Below are positions 8,138 through 16,224 of a stretch of DNA of 64,000 bases, one piece after another. The translations under genes and the position numbers were made by a program. How positions within the stretch are numbered: position 1 is the stretch's first letter; every line of letters begins with the position of its first letter. Below the pieces are notes generated by a model that saw nothing but the letters and a program-made list of their open reading frames with translations, did no database searches and had not been told where the DNA came from. The DNA comes from Geosporobacter ferrireducens (lineage in GTDB: Bacteria > Bacillota > Clostridia > Peptostreptococcales > Thermotaleaceae), in NCBI RefSeq assembly GCF_001750685.1, contig NZ_CP017269.1:3637416-3701415 (forward strand). The letters are read 5' to 3'.

Positions 8138-10489
8138 ATGGAACAGAAGCAAGAAATTATTCTGTCGGTACGCAATCTGGTGGAACTTGTTCTTCGTGCA
8201 GGTAATTTAGATAGTCGGTTCATGGGCAGCAGTCGAGCGGTCGAAGGAACAAAAGCTCACCAGAAGCTTCAAAAATCTTATAAGGAAAATTATATTCCGG
8301 AAGTTGCCCTAAAACATACCCTACAGTATGAAGAAATCATACTTACTCTTCAAGGGAGAGCCGATGGGATTTTTCTAGAAGCTGATGGGCCTGTTATTGA
8401 TGAGATTAAGACCACCATGCGACCCCTAGAGGAGCTGGATGGGGAGAATCTGCTTCATTGGGCGCAAGCCAAGTGCTATGGCTATATATATAGTATGCAG
8501 AATCAATTAGATGAAATCAGTGTCCAATTAACCTATTATCAGCTGGATACAGAAGAAATAAAGAGATTTCGTAAAGCCTTTCACATACAGGAGCTAGAGG
8601 TGTTTTTATATGAACTGCTTAAAGGATATATAAGCTGGGCAAATTGGACCAGATCGTGGGAAATAAAGCGGAACCAATCGATTCAACAGATGGAGTTTCC
8701 TTTTGGTCAATATAGAAAAGGACAGCGTAATCTGGCTGTAGCTGTCTACAAATCAATAAAAGAGGGAAAGCAATTATTTGCCCAGGCGCCTACAGGGACG
8801 GGAAAAACGATTTCTACGCTTTTTCCTACAGTCAAAGCTTTAGGCGAGCGGTATGCTTCAAAAATATTCTATCTGACAGCCAAAACGATTACCCGTAGTG
8901 TTGCAGAAGAAGCATTTGAGCGAATGCAGAAGAAGGGATTGGATTGTAAAACCCTTACGTTGACTGCCAAGGAGAAGATCTGTTTTGAAAAAGGAGCAAA
9001 ATGTGTGCCAGAGGAATGCAGTTATGCAAAAGGACATTTTGATCGGGTGAATGCTGCCATTGAGGATATTCTCAAGAATGAAAATGCTCTTACCAGAGAG
9101 ATTATCGAAATCTATGGTCAAAAGCATCGTGTCTGTCCCTTCGAATTTTCATTGGATCTGGCTCTATGGGCTGATTGTGTCATTTGTGATTATAACTATG
9201 TATTTGATCCAAGAGTATATTTAAAACGTTTTTTCCAAGAACAAAATGAGGATTATATCTTTTTAATCGATGAAGCCCATAATCTGGTGGACCGTTCACG
9301 GGAGATGTTTTCCGCAGCGCTAAATAAAAAGGAAATACTCCACTTGAAAAAAATGATGAAAGAGAAAGAACCGAAGTTATTTAAAAGTCTCAATCAATTG
9401 AATGCCTATATGATACAGATGAGAAAGCAATGGGAAGAGAAGGGTATATTGGTTATGACAGAAGAGCCAAAAGAGATATATCCCATGCTAAGAAAATTTA
9501 TGACACAGGCTGATGAATGGCTTCAAAAAAATGAAAAAACCAGTGGATATGAAGAACTTTTGGATTTCTATTTTGAGGCCGCTGCTTTTCTCAGAATTGC
9601 AGAATTATATGATGAACGGTATGTAACCTATGTGGAGAAAGAAGTGGGAGATTTAAAGCTAAAGCTTTTTTGCCTGGATCCTTCCAAACTTCTCAAAGAA
9701 GCCTTGGCGCGAGGGAAAGCTGCTGTATTGTTTTCTGCCACGTTGTCACCGATGGATTATTTTGTGGAAATCCTTGGAGGTGACGAAGCGACGCGTAAAC
9801 TACTGTTACCCTCGCCCTTTGAACGAGAAAAGCTGTGCTTGATGATTGCCGGCGATGTCTCTACTAAATATAGAGATCGCGAAAAGAGTTACACCTCCAT
9901 TGCTCAATATATTTATGAAACCGTATGCGGAAAAAAAGGAAACTATATGGTATATTTTCCTTCCTATAAATACATGCAAGAGGTAGCTGCCATTTTTCAA
10001 GAACAGTATCCTCATATGACTGTAATCGTACAGCAAAATGGAATGAGCGAGGAAGAACGGAAAGCTTTTTTAGAGAACTTTCAACCGGGTAGATCTGATG
10101 CCTTAATTGGCTTTGCTGTTATGGGCGGCATTTTTTCAGAAGGTGTAGATCTGACCGGTGAACGGTTAATTGGAGCGATCATTGTAGGTGTCGGATTGCC
10201 GCAGATTTGTCTAGAGACCGATATTATCCGGGAGTATTTTCAAAAGAAAAATCAACAGGGCTTTGAGTTTGCCTATATGTATCCCGGTATGAATAAGGTG
10301 CTGCAGGCAGCCGGCAGGGTAATTCGAACAGAGGAAGATCAGGGTGTGATTCTGTTAATTGATGAAAGGTTTACAACCAGCAGATACCAGCAGATCTTTC
10401 CAATGGAATGGAGAAACTGTTTACGAATAAAGGCACTTGCCAGATTAAAAAAAGCTTTGGAAGAATTTTGGCCTGAAAAAACAGTCTGA
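8138..10489 (+). CDS. RecB-like nuclease / XPD-DinG-type Fe-S helicase fusion
   Basis: A 783-residue protein with two parts. Residues about 1-180 look like a PD-(D/E)XK (RecB/Cas4-type) nuclease: an EGTKAHQKLQ histidine, LQGRADGIF, the core VIDEIKTT (D-x-ExK) and the downstream QAKCYGYIYS motif. Residues about 190-783 form a superfamily-2 helicase of the DinG/XPD type: Walker A QAPTGTGKT near 216, cysteines CFEKGAKCVPEEC and VCPF for the 4Fe-4S cluster, DEAH near 378, LFSATLSP, and motif VI QAAGRVIRTEEDQG near 726. The enzyme likely unwinds 5'-3' and trims DNA in repair. ATG 8138 follows ATAGGAAGGATGAAATT; an upstream extension overlaps the leuS terminator and is rejected. It is monocistronic. 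Confidence 0.85.
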   Translation: MEQKQEIILSVRNLVELVLRAGNLDSRFMGSSRAVEGTKAHQKLQKSYKENYIPEVALKHTLQYEEIILTLQGRADGIFLEADGPVIDEIKTTMRPLEELDGENLLHWAQAKCYGYIYSMQNQLDEISVQLTYYQLDTEEIKRFRKAFHIQELEVFLYELLKGYISWANWTRSWEIKRNQSIQQMEFPFGQYRKGQRNLAVAVYKSIKEGKQLFAQAPTGTGKTISTLFPTVKALGERYASKIFYLTAKTITRSVAEEAFERMQKKGLDCKTLTLTAKEKICFEKGAKCVPEECSYAKGHFDRVNAAIEDILKNENALTREIIEIYGQKHRVCPFEFSLDLALWADCVICDYNYVFDPRVYLKRFFQEQNEDYIFLIDEAHNLVDRSREMFSAALNKKEILHLKKMMKEKEPKLFKSLNQLNAYMIQMRKQWEEKGILVMTEEPKEIYPMLRKFMTQADEWLQKNEKTSGYEELLDFYFEAAAFLRIAELYDERYVTYVEKEVGDLKLKLFCLDPSKLLKEALARGKAAVLFSATLSPMDYFVEILGGDEATRKLLLPSPFEREKLCLMIAGDVSTKYRDREKSYTSIAQYIYETVCGKKGNYMVYFPSYKYMQEVAAIFQEQYPHMTVIVQQNGMSEEERKAFLENFQPGRSDALIGFAVMGGIFSEGVDLTGERLIGAIIVGVGLPQICLETDIIREYFQKKNQQGFEFAYMYPGMNKVLQAAGRVIRTEEDQGVILLIDERFTTSRYQQIFPMEWRNCLRIKALARLKKALEEFWPEKTV

Positions 10490-10531
10490 AATCTAGCATA
10501 TACAGTATGTCTAGATTTCAGACTGTTTTTT
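10481..10531. terminator. Bidirectional terminator between helicase and glpA remnant
   Basis: ACAGTCTGAAATCTAG pairs with CTAGATTTCAGACTGT around a short loop. The plus strand ends in TTTTTTG and the minus strand also has a T run. The 5' arm contains the helicase stop codon. Confidence 0.85.
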
Positions 10532-10538
10532 GACAAAT

Positions 10539-10931
10539 TTATGGCTTTGCATTCAGCCTGATAAAAAAACTGCGCTCTGCCCGGGGTGGGAGGATAGAAG
10601 ACCCCTTGCCACGGGGAGTGATTTCCTCTTCAGACAACCCTGTTTCTCTTGAGATGATTGCCTTAACCTTTGGTCCGCAGAAGTGGCCTTGACAAAGGCC
10701 CATACCTGTTCGGGTACGCCTTTTGATTGCATCCAAAGATTTAATAGGGATCGGCCTTTGAAGGGCATCGATGATTTCCGCCTCTGTAACCTGTTCGCAT
10801 TTGCATATAATATTTTGGGCAGGGTCCTTATGACCGAGGATTCCTTCAAAGTTTTCATCTTTATTTACAATAATTGCTTTTCGATAGGGATTAAAATGAT
10901 CTTTTTTTGCTATACATAGAAATCCCCCCAT
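10539..10931 (-). pseudogene. C-terminal BFD-like [2Fe-2S] domain of a GlpA-type dehydrogenase, 5'-truncated
   Basis: The 130 codons match only the last quarter of anaerobic glycerol-3-phosphate dehydrogenase-type FAD enzymes (about 480-540 residues): a DHFNPYRKAI segment, then the BFD-like iron-sulfur domain with IICKCEQVTEAEI, RRTRTGMGLCQGHFCGP (Cys-X-Cys and Cys-X4-Cys), and the tail. All FAD-binding sequence is absent. The first codons (MGGFLC) are unlike the family and lack a well-spaced RBS. The missing 5' part abuts a similarly truncated degV fragment on the other strand. A free-standing ferredoxin-like protein is possible, but a remnant is more likely. Confidence 0.7.
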
Positions 10932-10949
10932 CCATTTAGTTATATTTTA

Positions 10950-11153
10950 ATTACCCTTATAAAAGCAAAAAAATCTTTAAAATATAAGGAATTAATCAAT
11001 ATTTGCCATACATTAAATGAAGATGAAGCAAATGAATTAAAGAAAATAATAGAAGAAAAATTTAGAAATGCATGGGTAACCGTAGATGAATTAGGCCCGG
11101 TGGTTGGGACCCACTTAGGACCAAAGGCAATTGGAATTTGTTTTAAATGGTAA
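10950..11153 (+). pseudogene. DegV-family fatty-acid-binding protein, 3' remnant
   Basis: An open frame without a start codon ends at TAA 11151-11153. It reads ...KELINICHTLNEDEANELKK, then IIEEKF, and ends DELGPVVGTHLGPKAIGICF. The NICH motif, the A-x-x-LK helix and the closing GP-x-xG-T/A-HxGPxAxG motif are those of the C-terminal lobe of DegV proteins, which bind fatty acids for the FakA kinase (about 280 residues). The whole N-terminal lobe is missing, so this is a fragment. It is too short and start-less to be picked up by ordinary gene calling. Confidence 0.72.
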
Positions 11154-11166
11154 GATGTAAAATTGA

Positions 11167-11212
11167 TTCAAGAAAAAGGGCAGTGCTTTGTTGCATTGCT
11201 CTTTTTCTTGAA
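11167..11212 (+). terminator. Terminator after the degV remnant
   Basis: TCAAGAAAAAGGGCAGTG pairs with CATTGCTCTTTTTCTTGA, a long near-perfect stem around CTTTGTTG. It is the ancestral degV terminator, still intact. Confidence 0.75.
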
Positions 11213-11391
11213 ATTTCAAGGAATAGATAAAAATCTATTGCTCATTAGAACGAAATGCAGAAAAGATAATAAAAAATTTAATTAAAATTAGGTAGCATAT
11301 TTAGGACAGGATGAATATCCTGTACTAGGACAACAAGGATAGTCCAAGAAAAATCAGATCTCTATAATATAATGAAGGAGGAATATAGAAT

Positions 11392-12198
11392 ATGCCATGG
11401 AACAAATATAACATGCCAAAGGTCGGAGTACCATCCGATGGAAAATCATTAGTAAAATCTGCTTGTGCAAAGGTTATTGGAGGAACTGCACCAGATTGTG
11501 GGAACATCCCAGTAGCTATTACACCCCTTGCAACGGGTGCAGTTGCAAAAATACCCGTTGTACTAGCAGAATTAACGGTACAGATCAATGTGAATTCTAT
11601 TATTACTTTACCGGAACCTGCCATTGAGATTAAGGATATCAAAAAGCACTTGAAGATCACCCAATGCCTCTTAATACAAGACACAAACATGTTGTTCATT
11701 AAAGGATTCATCAGAAAGAATATCCAATATGCTACAGCAAAATGCTCAACGAATGAAGGAATTTGCGGAGATATCAAACATTGTACCGTGGATGCACCTT
11801 TCAGCTGTACGACTCCGGTAATCTTTAATGGAATTGATCCGCTGCCAATTGTACCAAGCGAAGCAACAGAATTCCGCTACTTTAGAAAACAAGACCTCAA
11901 AGGGCCAGACTTTGCAGAAAAGGATCATCTGCTGTCTTCCGATTTGTCTGAGTTTAACCAAATCAGCACAGAATACTTCAATGAACTTCCTTTCTGTGAA
12001 CTGATCAGCAGCAGAATCGTTGAATTTGATGAATTACTCAATCGAACTCAACCAATCAAAGGGGAATTCCCATTTGAAGAAAAATGTTTCAAAAAAATAG
12101 AAGAAAAAGCAGTTGTATATTTGACACTTAAGATATTGCAAAAACGACAAGTTGCTGTACCAGCGCTCGATGGTCTTAGAGACGATGACTATTGCTAG
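11392..12198 (+). CDS. CsxC-like / SPOCS-type spore surface protein
   Basis: A 268-residue cytosol-type protein without signal peptide. The N-terminal half has a conserved arrangement IPVVLAELTVQINVNSIITL, PEPAIEIKDIKKHLKITQC and LFIKGFIRKNIQYAT. This matches SPOCS (DUF3794) domains of sporulation proteins and the CsxC-type exosporium proteins of clostridia, as remembered from family annotation. Several cysteines (about residues 25, 36, 91, 118, 124, 131, 139) could cross-link the protein in a coat. The C-terminal 110 residues are charged and unrecognised. ATG 11392 is supported by AAGGAGGAATATAGA. It is monocistronic with its own terminator. Expression in the mother cell is expected, but no sigma-E/K promoter was identified. 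Confidence 0.6.
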   Translation: MPWNKYNMPKVGVPSDGKSLVKSACAKVIGGTAPDCGNIPVAITPLATGAVAKIPVVLAELTVQINVNSIITLPEPAIEIKDIKKHLKITQCLLIQDTNMLFIKGFIRKNIQYATAKCSTNEGICGDIKHCTVDAPFSCTTPVIFNGIDPLPIVPSEATEFRYFRKQDLKGPDFAEKDHLLSSDLSEFNQISTEYFNELPFCELISSRIVEFDELLNRTQPIKGEFPFEEKCFKKIEEKAVVYLTLKILQKRQVAVPALDGLRDDDYC

Positions 12199-12251
12199 GC
12201 CTTCTAAGAATTAATCATAAAAAATTAGAATAGCTATTGAAAAAATCATCA

Positions 12252-12287
12252 AAAAAGGATGTCTTTAAATAAAGACACCCTTTTTTA
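12252..12287 (+). terminator. Terminator after the CsxC-like gene
   Basis: AAAAAAGGATGTCTTTA pairs with TAAAGACACCCTTTTTT, and the T run closes the plus-strand copy. Confidence 0.85.
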
Positions 12288-12332
12288 TATAAGTAGGAAA
12301 GTTTTACTTTTCTATTATATAAAAAATAGGGG

Positions 12333-12441
12333 TTGTAGGGGATGAAATCCCCTGCCGTACTAAGGAGGGTGCTCAGACTGCGATAGCAGTCGTCGAAGGG
12401 AACCTAGGGTTCCCTAGCGAAAGCGTCGTAGACGCTCTTTT
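12333..12441. other. Cluster of four small GC-rich hairpins
   Basis: Four palindromes sit in about 100 bases: GTAGGGGATGAAATCCCCTGC (12335-12355, quoted here as arms GTAGGGGAT and ATCCCCTGC), GACTGCGATAGCAGTC (12376-12391), AGGGAACCTAGGGTTCCCT (12397-12415) and GCGTCGTAGACGC (12423-12435). The plus strand ends in TCTTTTTAC; the minus strand ends in CCTATTTTTT after the first hairpin and can terminate the ferritin message. No protein is encoded. It is either a structured RNA or a small mobile repeat. Confidence 0.6.
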
Positions 12442-12472
12442 TACTATAGTAAAGCTTATGTTAGGAGAAGGA

Positions 12473-12988
12473 TTACTGATTGGTATCAGTTGGCGGAGTA
12501 AATACTCTTTGAGCCAATTCTGCATCCAGCATATATAATGCATTGGTGTCATTGCCAATTCTCTCTAGTTTTTTGATGATGCTGTTAAAAGTAGATTCTT
12601 CTTCCACCTGTTCGTCGATGAACCATTTTAAAAAGCTAATGGTTGCATGCTCCCGTTCATCCATAGCTATATCCATAAGGCCGTAGATCCGTTTTGTTAC
12701 AAATTGCTCGTGAACATAGCCTCTTTGAAAAGCATCCAGCATGGAACGATAGTCATTATCAGGCTGGTCTAGTGCTGCAATCTTTACTCTTCCATTTCGT
12801 TCTATAATATAGTCAAAAAATTTCATCGCATGGAATTTTTCTTCCTCAGCTTGTACTCTAAAGAAGTTGGAAAAGCCATTCAAGTCTTCCGAGGCGCAGT
12901 AGGCGGCCATCGCCAAATAAAAGTTAGAAGAAAAAAGTTCATATTTTACTTGATCATTTAATTCTGAAAATAACTTTTTGCTAATCAT
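12473..12988 (-). CDS. ftnA: Ferritin
   Basis: A 171-residue non-haem ferritin that oxidises Fe(II) and stores iron in a 24-subunit cage. The four-helix pattern is clear. Ferroxidase ligands are seen as the glutamate in QVKYELFSSNFYLAM (about 17), E and H in AEEEKFHAMKFFDYI (about 50 and 53), the helix C glutamate near 94, and WFIDEQVEEE (about 127-130). The length is normal for the bacterial FtnA group. The RBS GAGGAGGAAACTAG directly precedes the ATG. A perfect 20-bp palindrome lies about 65-85 bases upstream of the start and may be an operator. No Dps or bacterioferritin haem features are present. Confidence 0.93.
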   Translation of the reverse strand: MISKKLFSELNDQVKYELFSSNFYLAMAAYCASEDLNGFSNFFRVQAEEEKFHAMKFFDYIIERNGRVKIAALDQPDNDYRSMLDAFQRGYVHEQFVTKRIYGLMDIAMDEREHATISFLKWFIDEQVEEESTFNSIIKKLERIGNDTNALYMLDAELAQRVFTPPTDTNQ

Positions 12989-13053
12989 CTAGTTTCCTCC
13001 TCATAGTCATTTCATCTTGAACAAAGAAATTCGATATTGTCTATTGATAGCTT

Positions 13054-13073
13054 TTTCTTTCTATAGAAAGAAA
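13054..13073. promoter_or_regulatory. Perfect 20-bp palindrome upstream of ferritin
   Basis: TTTCTTTCTATAGAAAGAAA is perfectly self-complementary and lies 66 bases before the ferritin start, in the divergent gap to the PfpI gene. It does not match the Fur or PerR consensus, so the regulator is unknown. Confidence 0.45.
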
Positions 13074-13242
13074 TATAGTAGGAAGATTAGAGAAATATGT
13101 ATCTTTGTTGTTTTTATTAGTATTGTACCCAGATATAACTTTTAAAAAACAATTTTTCAGTTTGGTGGAAGGAAAAGGGTGGTATAATGAGAATGAATAG
13201 ATTAAGAGTTATGAATATTTAAAAAATATGGAGGGGTAAGCG

Positions 13243-13770
13243 ATGAAGGCATTAAGAAATAAAAAAATTGTTGCCTTGGTAGAATCTGAATTTGAAGACT
13301 TAGAGCTGTGGTATCCACTGCTGTACCTAAGGGAAGAAGGTGCTCAAGTAGACGTGGTAGGGCCAAAAGCTAAAGAAAAATACATAGGAAAGTATGGTGT
13401 TCCTGTGTTTTCAGCCTTTGCCTTTAAAGATATTCATATTGCTGATTATGATGCCATTTTAGTTCCAGGAGGATGGGCGCCGGATAAATTAAGAAGATAT
13501 CCGGAGGTATTAGAAATGATTCGCTATATGGATGAAAATCGCAAACCTATAGGACAGATTTGTCATGCAGGATGGGTACTCATTTCGGCAAAAATATTAG
13601 AAGGAAGAAAAGTAACCAGTACGCCAGGCATCCGTGATGATATGGAAAATGCCGGAGCTATCTGGTTGGATGAAGCTGTTGTGGTTGATGAACATATTAT
13701 TTCAAGCCGTAGACCTCCGGATCTAGGGGCCTATGTAAAAGCCTTTGCGTCGGTATTAACAGATAAATAA
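13243..13770 (+). CDS. DJ-1/PfpI-family protein (YhbO-like)
   Basis: A 175-residue class I glutamine-amidotransferase-like protein. Landmarks are the N-terminal KKIVALVESEFEDLELWYPL with the conserved acidic residue, DYDAILVPGGWAPD, the nucleophile elbow GQICHAGW (Cys about 107 followed by His) and VTSTPGIRDDMENAGA. Members are described as intracellular stress proteins with hydrolase, glyoxalase or proposed deglycase activity; the exact activity here is unknown. The RBS GGAGGGG precedes ATG 13243. Divergent from ferritin, which fits an oxidative or metal stress setting, though this is only context. A short terminator follows. Confidence 0.85.
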   Translation: MKALRNKKIVALVESEFEDLELWYPLLYLREEGAQVDVVGPKAKEKYIGKYGVPVFSAFAFKDIHIADYDAILVPGGWAPDKLRRYPEVLEMIRYMDENRKPIGQICHAGWVLISAKILEGRKVTSTPGIRDDMENAGAIWLDEAVVVDEHIISSRRPPDLGAYVKAFASVLTDK

Positions 13771-13785
13771 TTCTAATCCGATTGA

Positions 13786-13824
13786 CTCCATACAAATAAT
13801 TTAACCGTATGGGGTTTTCTTTTT
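13786..13824 (+). terminator. Terminator after the PfpI gene
   Basis: CTCCATAC and GTATGGGG pair across a 13-base loop and are followed by TTTTCTTTTTAT. Confidence 0.6.
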
Positions 13825-13920
13825 ATAAAATTTTAAAGGTTGTCTTATGATTCCTAGAAATTATGAATATACTACAATAGAAAAAAATTTCATATGTCAG
13901 TAAAATATTAGGGGGTGAGA

Positions 13921-15210
13921 ATGACAATGGCCCATCATACGATTAAGTCCGGATACCGACGGTTATCCGAACGATTAAATCGATTTCCGCAAGGGGCGCC
14001 GCCTACAGCATTACTGTTCCAGATTTTGAAAATGCTGTTTAGTGAAAGTGAGGCTCACTTGGTTGCGCAGCTGCCAATCAAGCCATTTACAGTAGAAAAG
14101 GCTGCAAAGATCTGGAATATGAAGCCAATGGAAGCAAAGAAGATATTGGACGAATTGTCCAGTAGAGCAATTCTTTTGGATATGGAAAGCAATGGAAGGC
14201 AAGTATATATTCTGCCTCCGCCGATGGCTGGTTTTTTTGAGTTTTCTATGATGCGTTTTCGTGGAGATATAGATCAGAAGCTTTTAGGAGAATTATTTTA
14301 TCAATATCTTAATGTAGAAGAGGATTTTATCAAAGATTTATTACTGCACGGAGAAACGCAGTTGGGGAGAGTATTTGTACAAGAAAGAGTTTTATCCAGT
14401 GAGAATGCTCTTCATGTAATGGATTATGAAAGAGCCAGTGAGGTAATAAAAGGAGCGAAGCATATTGGAATCGGCATATGTTATTGTAGACATAAGATGC
14501 AGCATGTGGGTAAAGCCTGCAATGCACCGATGGAGATCTGCATGACCTTTCATGGTACTGCAGCATCTCTTATTAAGCATGGATATGCTAAACCTGTAGA
14601 TGAAGTAGAGGGGCTGAGACTCTTGGAGAAAGCATGGGAGCATAATCTCGTGCAATTCGGCGAAAATGTGAGAGAAAAAGTAAATTTCATCTGCAACTGC
14701 TGCAGCTGCTGTTGTGAAGCCATGATAGCTGCAAAGAAGTTCGGGGTATTGCAGCCCATCCACACCACTAATTTTCTCCCCGTAGTGAACGTGGATCAAT
14801 GTAAAGGCTGTGGAAAATGTGTGGCGGTTTGTCCTGTAGAAGCTGCTACTATAGTAAAGAACAATGACTTACAAAATACTATCCATAGAAAGGTGAAAAT
14901 TGATGAAAGTATTTGCCTAGGCTGCGGTCTATGCCTTCGAAATTGCCCTGTAAAAGCCTTGTCATTACAATCAAGAAACCAAAGGATTATTACACCGGTT
15001 AATTCTACGCATCGGGCAGTCCTTATGGCGATTGAAAGAGGAAAGCTGCATCATCTTATTTTTGATAATAAGGCGTATATGAGCCATAGGGCTATGGCCG
15101 CTATTCTAGGGGTTATTCTAAGATTGCCGCCAGTAAAGCAGGCGATGGCCAGTCAGCAAATGAAATCCCATTATCTTGACCGATTGATTGGTCGCCTCTG
15201 CCGGAATTAG
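13921..15210 (+). CDS. Winged-helix plus Cys-rich dicluster ferredoxin protein
   Basis: A 429-residue cytoplasmic protein of three parts. Residues about 20-95 form a possible winged helix (FTVEKAAKIWNMKPMEAKKI, then LDELSSRAIL). Residues about 165-285 hold unusual cysteine groups: GICYCRHK, CNAPMEICM and a dense NFICNCCSCCCEAM. Residues about 290-350 are a 2[4Fe-4S] ferredoxin: CKGCGKCVAVCP and CLGCGLCLRNCP. Such proteins occur in anaerobes, but I know of no proven role; redox sensing or electron transfer is an inference. ATG 13921 is chosen because AGGGGG lies 5-6 bases before it, rather than the GTG inside that RBS. It is followed by the nif3-like gene 100 bases on. Confidence 0.7.
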   Translation: MTMAHHTIKSGYRRLSERLNRFPQGAPPTALLFQILKMLFSESEAHLVAQLPIKPFTVEKAAKIWNMKPMEAKKILDELSSRAILLDMESNGRQVYILPPPMAGFFEFSMMRFRGDIDQKLLGELFYQYLNVEEDFIKDLLLHGETQLGRVFVQERVLSSENALHVMDYERASEVIKGAKHIGIGICYCRHKMQHVGKACNAPMEICMTFHGTAASLIKHGYAKPVDEVEGLRLLEKAWEHNLVQFGENVREKVNFICNCCSCCCEAMIAAKKFGVLQPIHTTNFLPVVNVDQCKGCGKCVAVCPVEAATIVKNNDLQNTIHRKVKIDESICLGCGLCLRNCPVKALSLQSRNQRIITPVNSTHRAVLMAIERGKLHHLIFDNKAYMSHRAMAAILGVILRLPPVKQAMASQQMKSHYLDRLIGRLCRN

Positions 15211-15310
15211 ACCATGTTTTTTTGTTTCGCACTACGAAATAGATTGTATGAAAAAGAAAAAAAATATACAATATACATAGAAAAAGTCTTATACATAAAG
15301 GGTGAAGCAT

Positions 15311-16132
15311 ATGAATACGAAGGAAATTATGGACATAGCCTTGGAATTGTCAGACCTAAAAGAGATTCCATGGGATTCTGGAATTGTGGTTCAAGGAGAT
15401 AATATTAAAAAAGTATTGTTTGGCGTGGATATGGAAACACAAGAGCTCTTATTGGGAAAAGAATTAGGTGTAGACCTGGTAATTAGTCATCATCCTCATA
15501 CCGGTGAGCAAGAAATCCATTTTCATAAGGTATTGGAAGTTCAAATCGATAAAATGATATCCTATGGGATTCCCATCAATAAAGCGCAAAAAGCATTGAG
15601 AAAAAAGGTTAACAGCCTTGAGCGAAATGCCCATGTGAAAAACTATGACCGGATTCAATCTGCAGCAAAGTTATTAAAAATGCCCTATATGAACATCCAC
15701 TTGCCTGCTGACAGGATTACTGAAAAGTATGTTCAGAATTACATTGATCAAGTGCTCCACAATAACCCGAAGGCAACTTTAAAAGATGTTATAAATACTC
15801 TTATGCAAATCAGAGAGTATCAAAGTACACCGGCAGGTCCCGTGATTCGCGTAGGTGGAAGTGATGACTATGCCGGTAAAGTAGCGGTACTAATGGCAGG
15901 TGGAACCAATGGGGGGACGGATGTTTTTAAAGCATATTTTGAAGCGGGAGTAGGTACTATTATTTGCATGCATATACCTGATGATGTCCGTGAAGAAGTG
16001 GAGAAGCAAAATATTGGAAATGTAATTGTAGCAGGACATATGGCAAGCGACTCTATTGGTTTGAACATATTGATTAAAGAATTAAGAAATAGAGGATTAG
16101 AAGTGATCACAATGTCAGGTATTATTGAATAA
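15311..16132 (+). CDS. Nif3-like dinuclear metal centre protein
   Basis: A 273-residue member of the NIF3/YbgI family, often annotated as GTP cyclohydrolase I type 2. Metal-binding signatures are VDLVISHHPHTG near the N-terminal third and NVIVAGHMASDS near the C-terminus. DMETQELLLGKELG precedes the HH pair as usual. The family is widespread and its molecular function is unsettled. The product is shorter than Bacillus YqfO (about 370 residues) and lacks the inserted PII/CutA-like domain. ATG 15311 follows AGGGTGAAGCAT; a GTG three codons earlier is in frame but lies within that site. It ends at a strong terminator. Confidence 0.85.
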   Translation: MNTKEIMDIALELSDLKEIPWDSGIVVQGDNIKKVLFGVDMETQELLLGKELGVDLVISHHPHTGEQEIHFHKVLEVQIDKMISYGIPINKAQKALRKKVNSLERNAHVKNYDRIQSAAKLLKMPYMNIHLPADRITEKYVQNYIDQVLHNNPKATLKDVINTLMQIREYQSTPAGPVIRVGGSDDYAGKVAVLMAGGTNGGTDVFKAYFEAGVGTIICMHIPDDVREEVEKQNIGNVIVAGHMASDSIGLNILIKELRNRGLEVITMSGIIE

Positions 16133-16163
16133 AAACGATTTTTGATAAAAAAATACGCCCATT

Positions 16164-16224
16164 AAATTAAACAGCGATCAAAATGGCTGATGTGAAAGCC
16201 AATTTGACCGCTGTTTAATTTTTC
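16164..16224 (+). terminator. Terminator after the Nif3-like gene
   Basis: AAATTAAACAGCGATCAAA and TTTGACCGCTGTTTAATTT pair, with a second inner stem GGCT/AGCC, then TTTCC. It could work in both directions. Confidence 0.8.

Noticed and set aside
10683..10919. Plus-strand open frame opposite the glpA remnant
   Set aside because: The cysteine motifs and homology are on the minus strand; this is a shadow.
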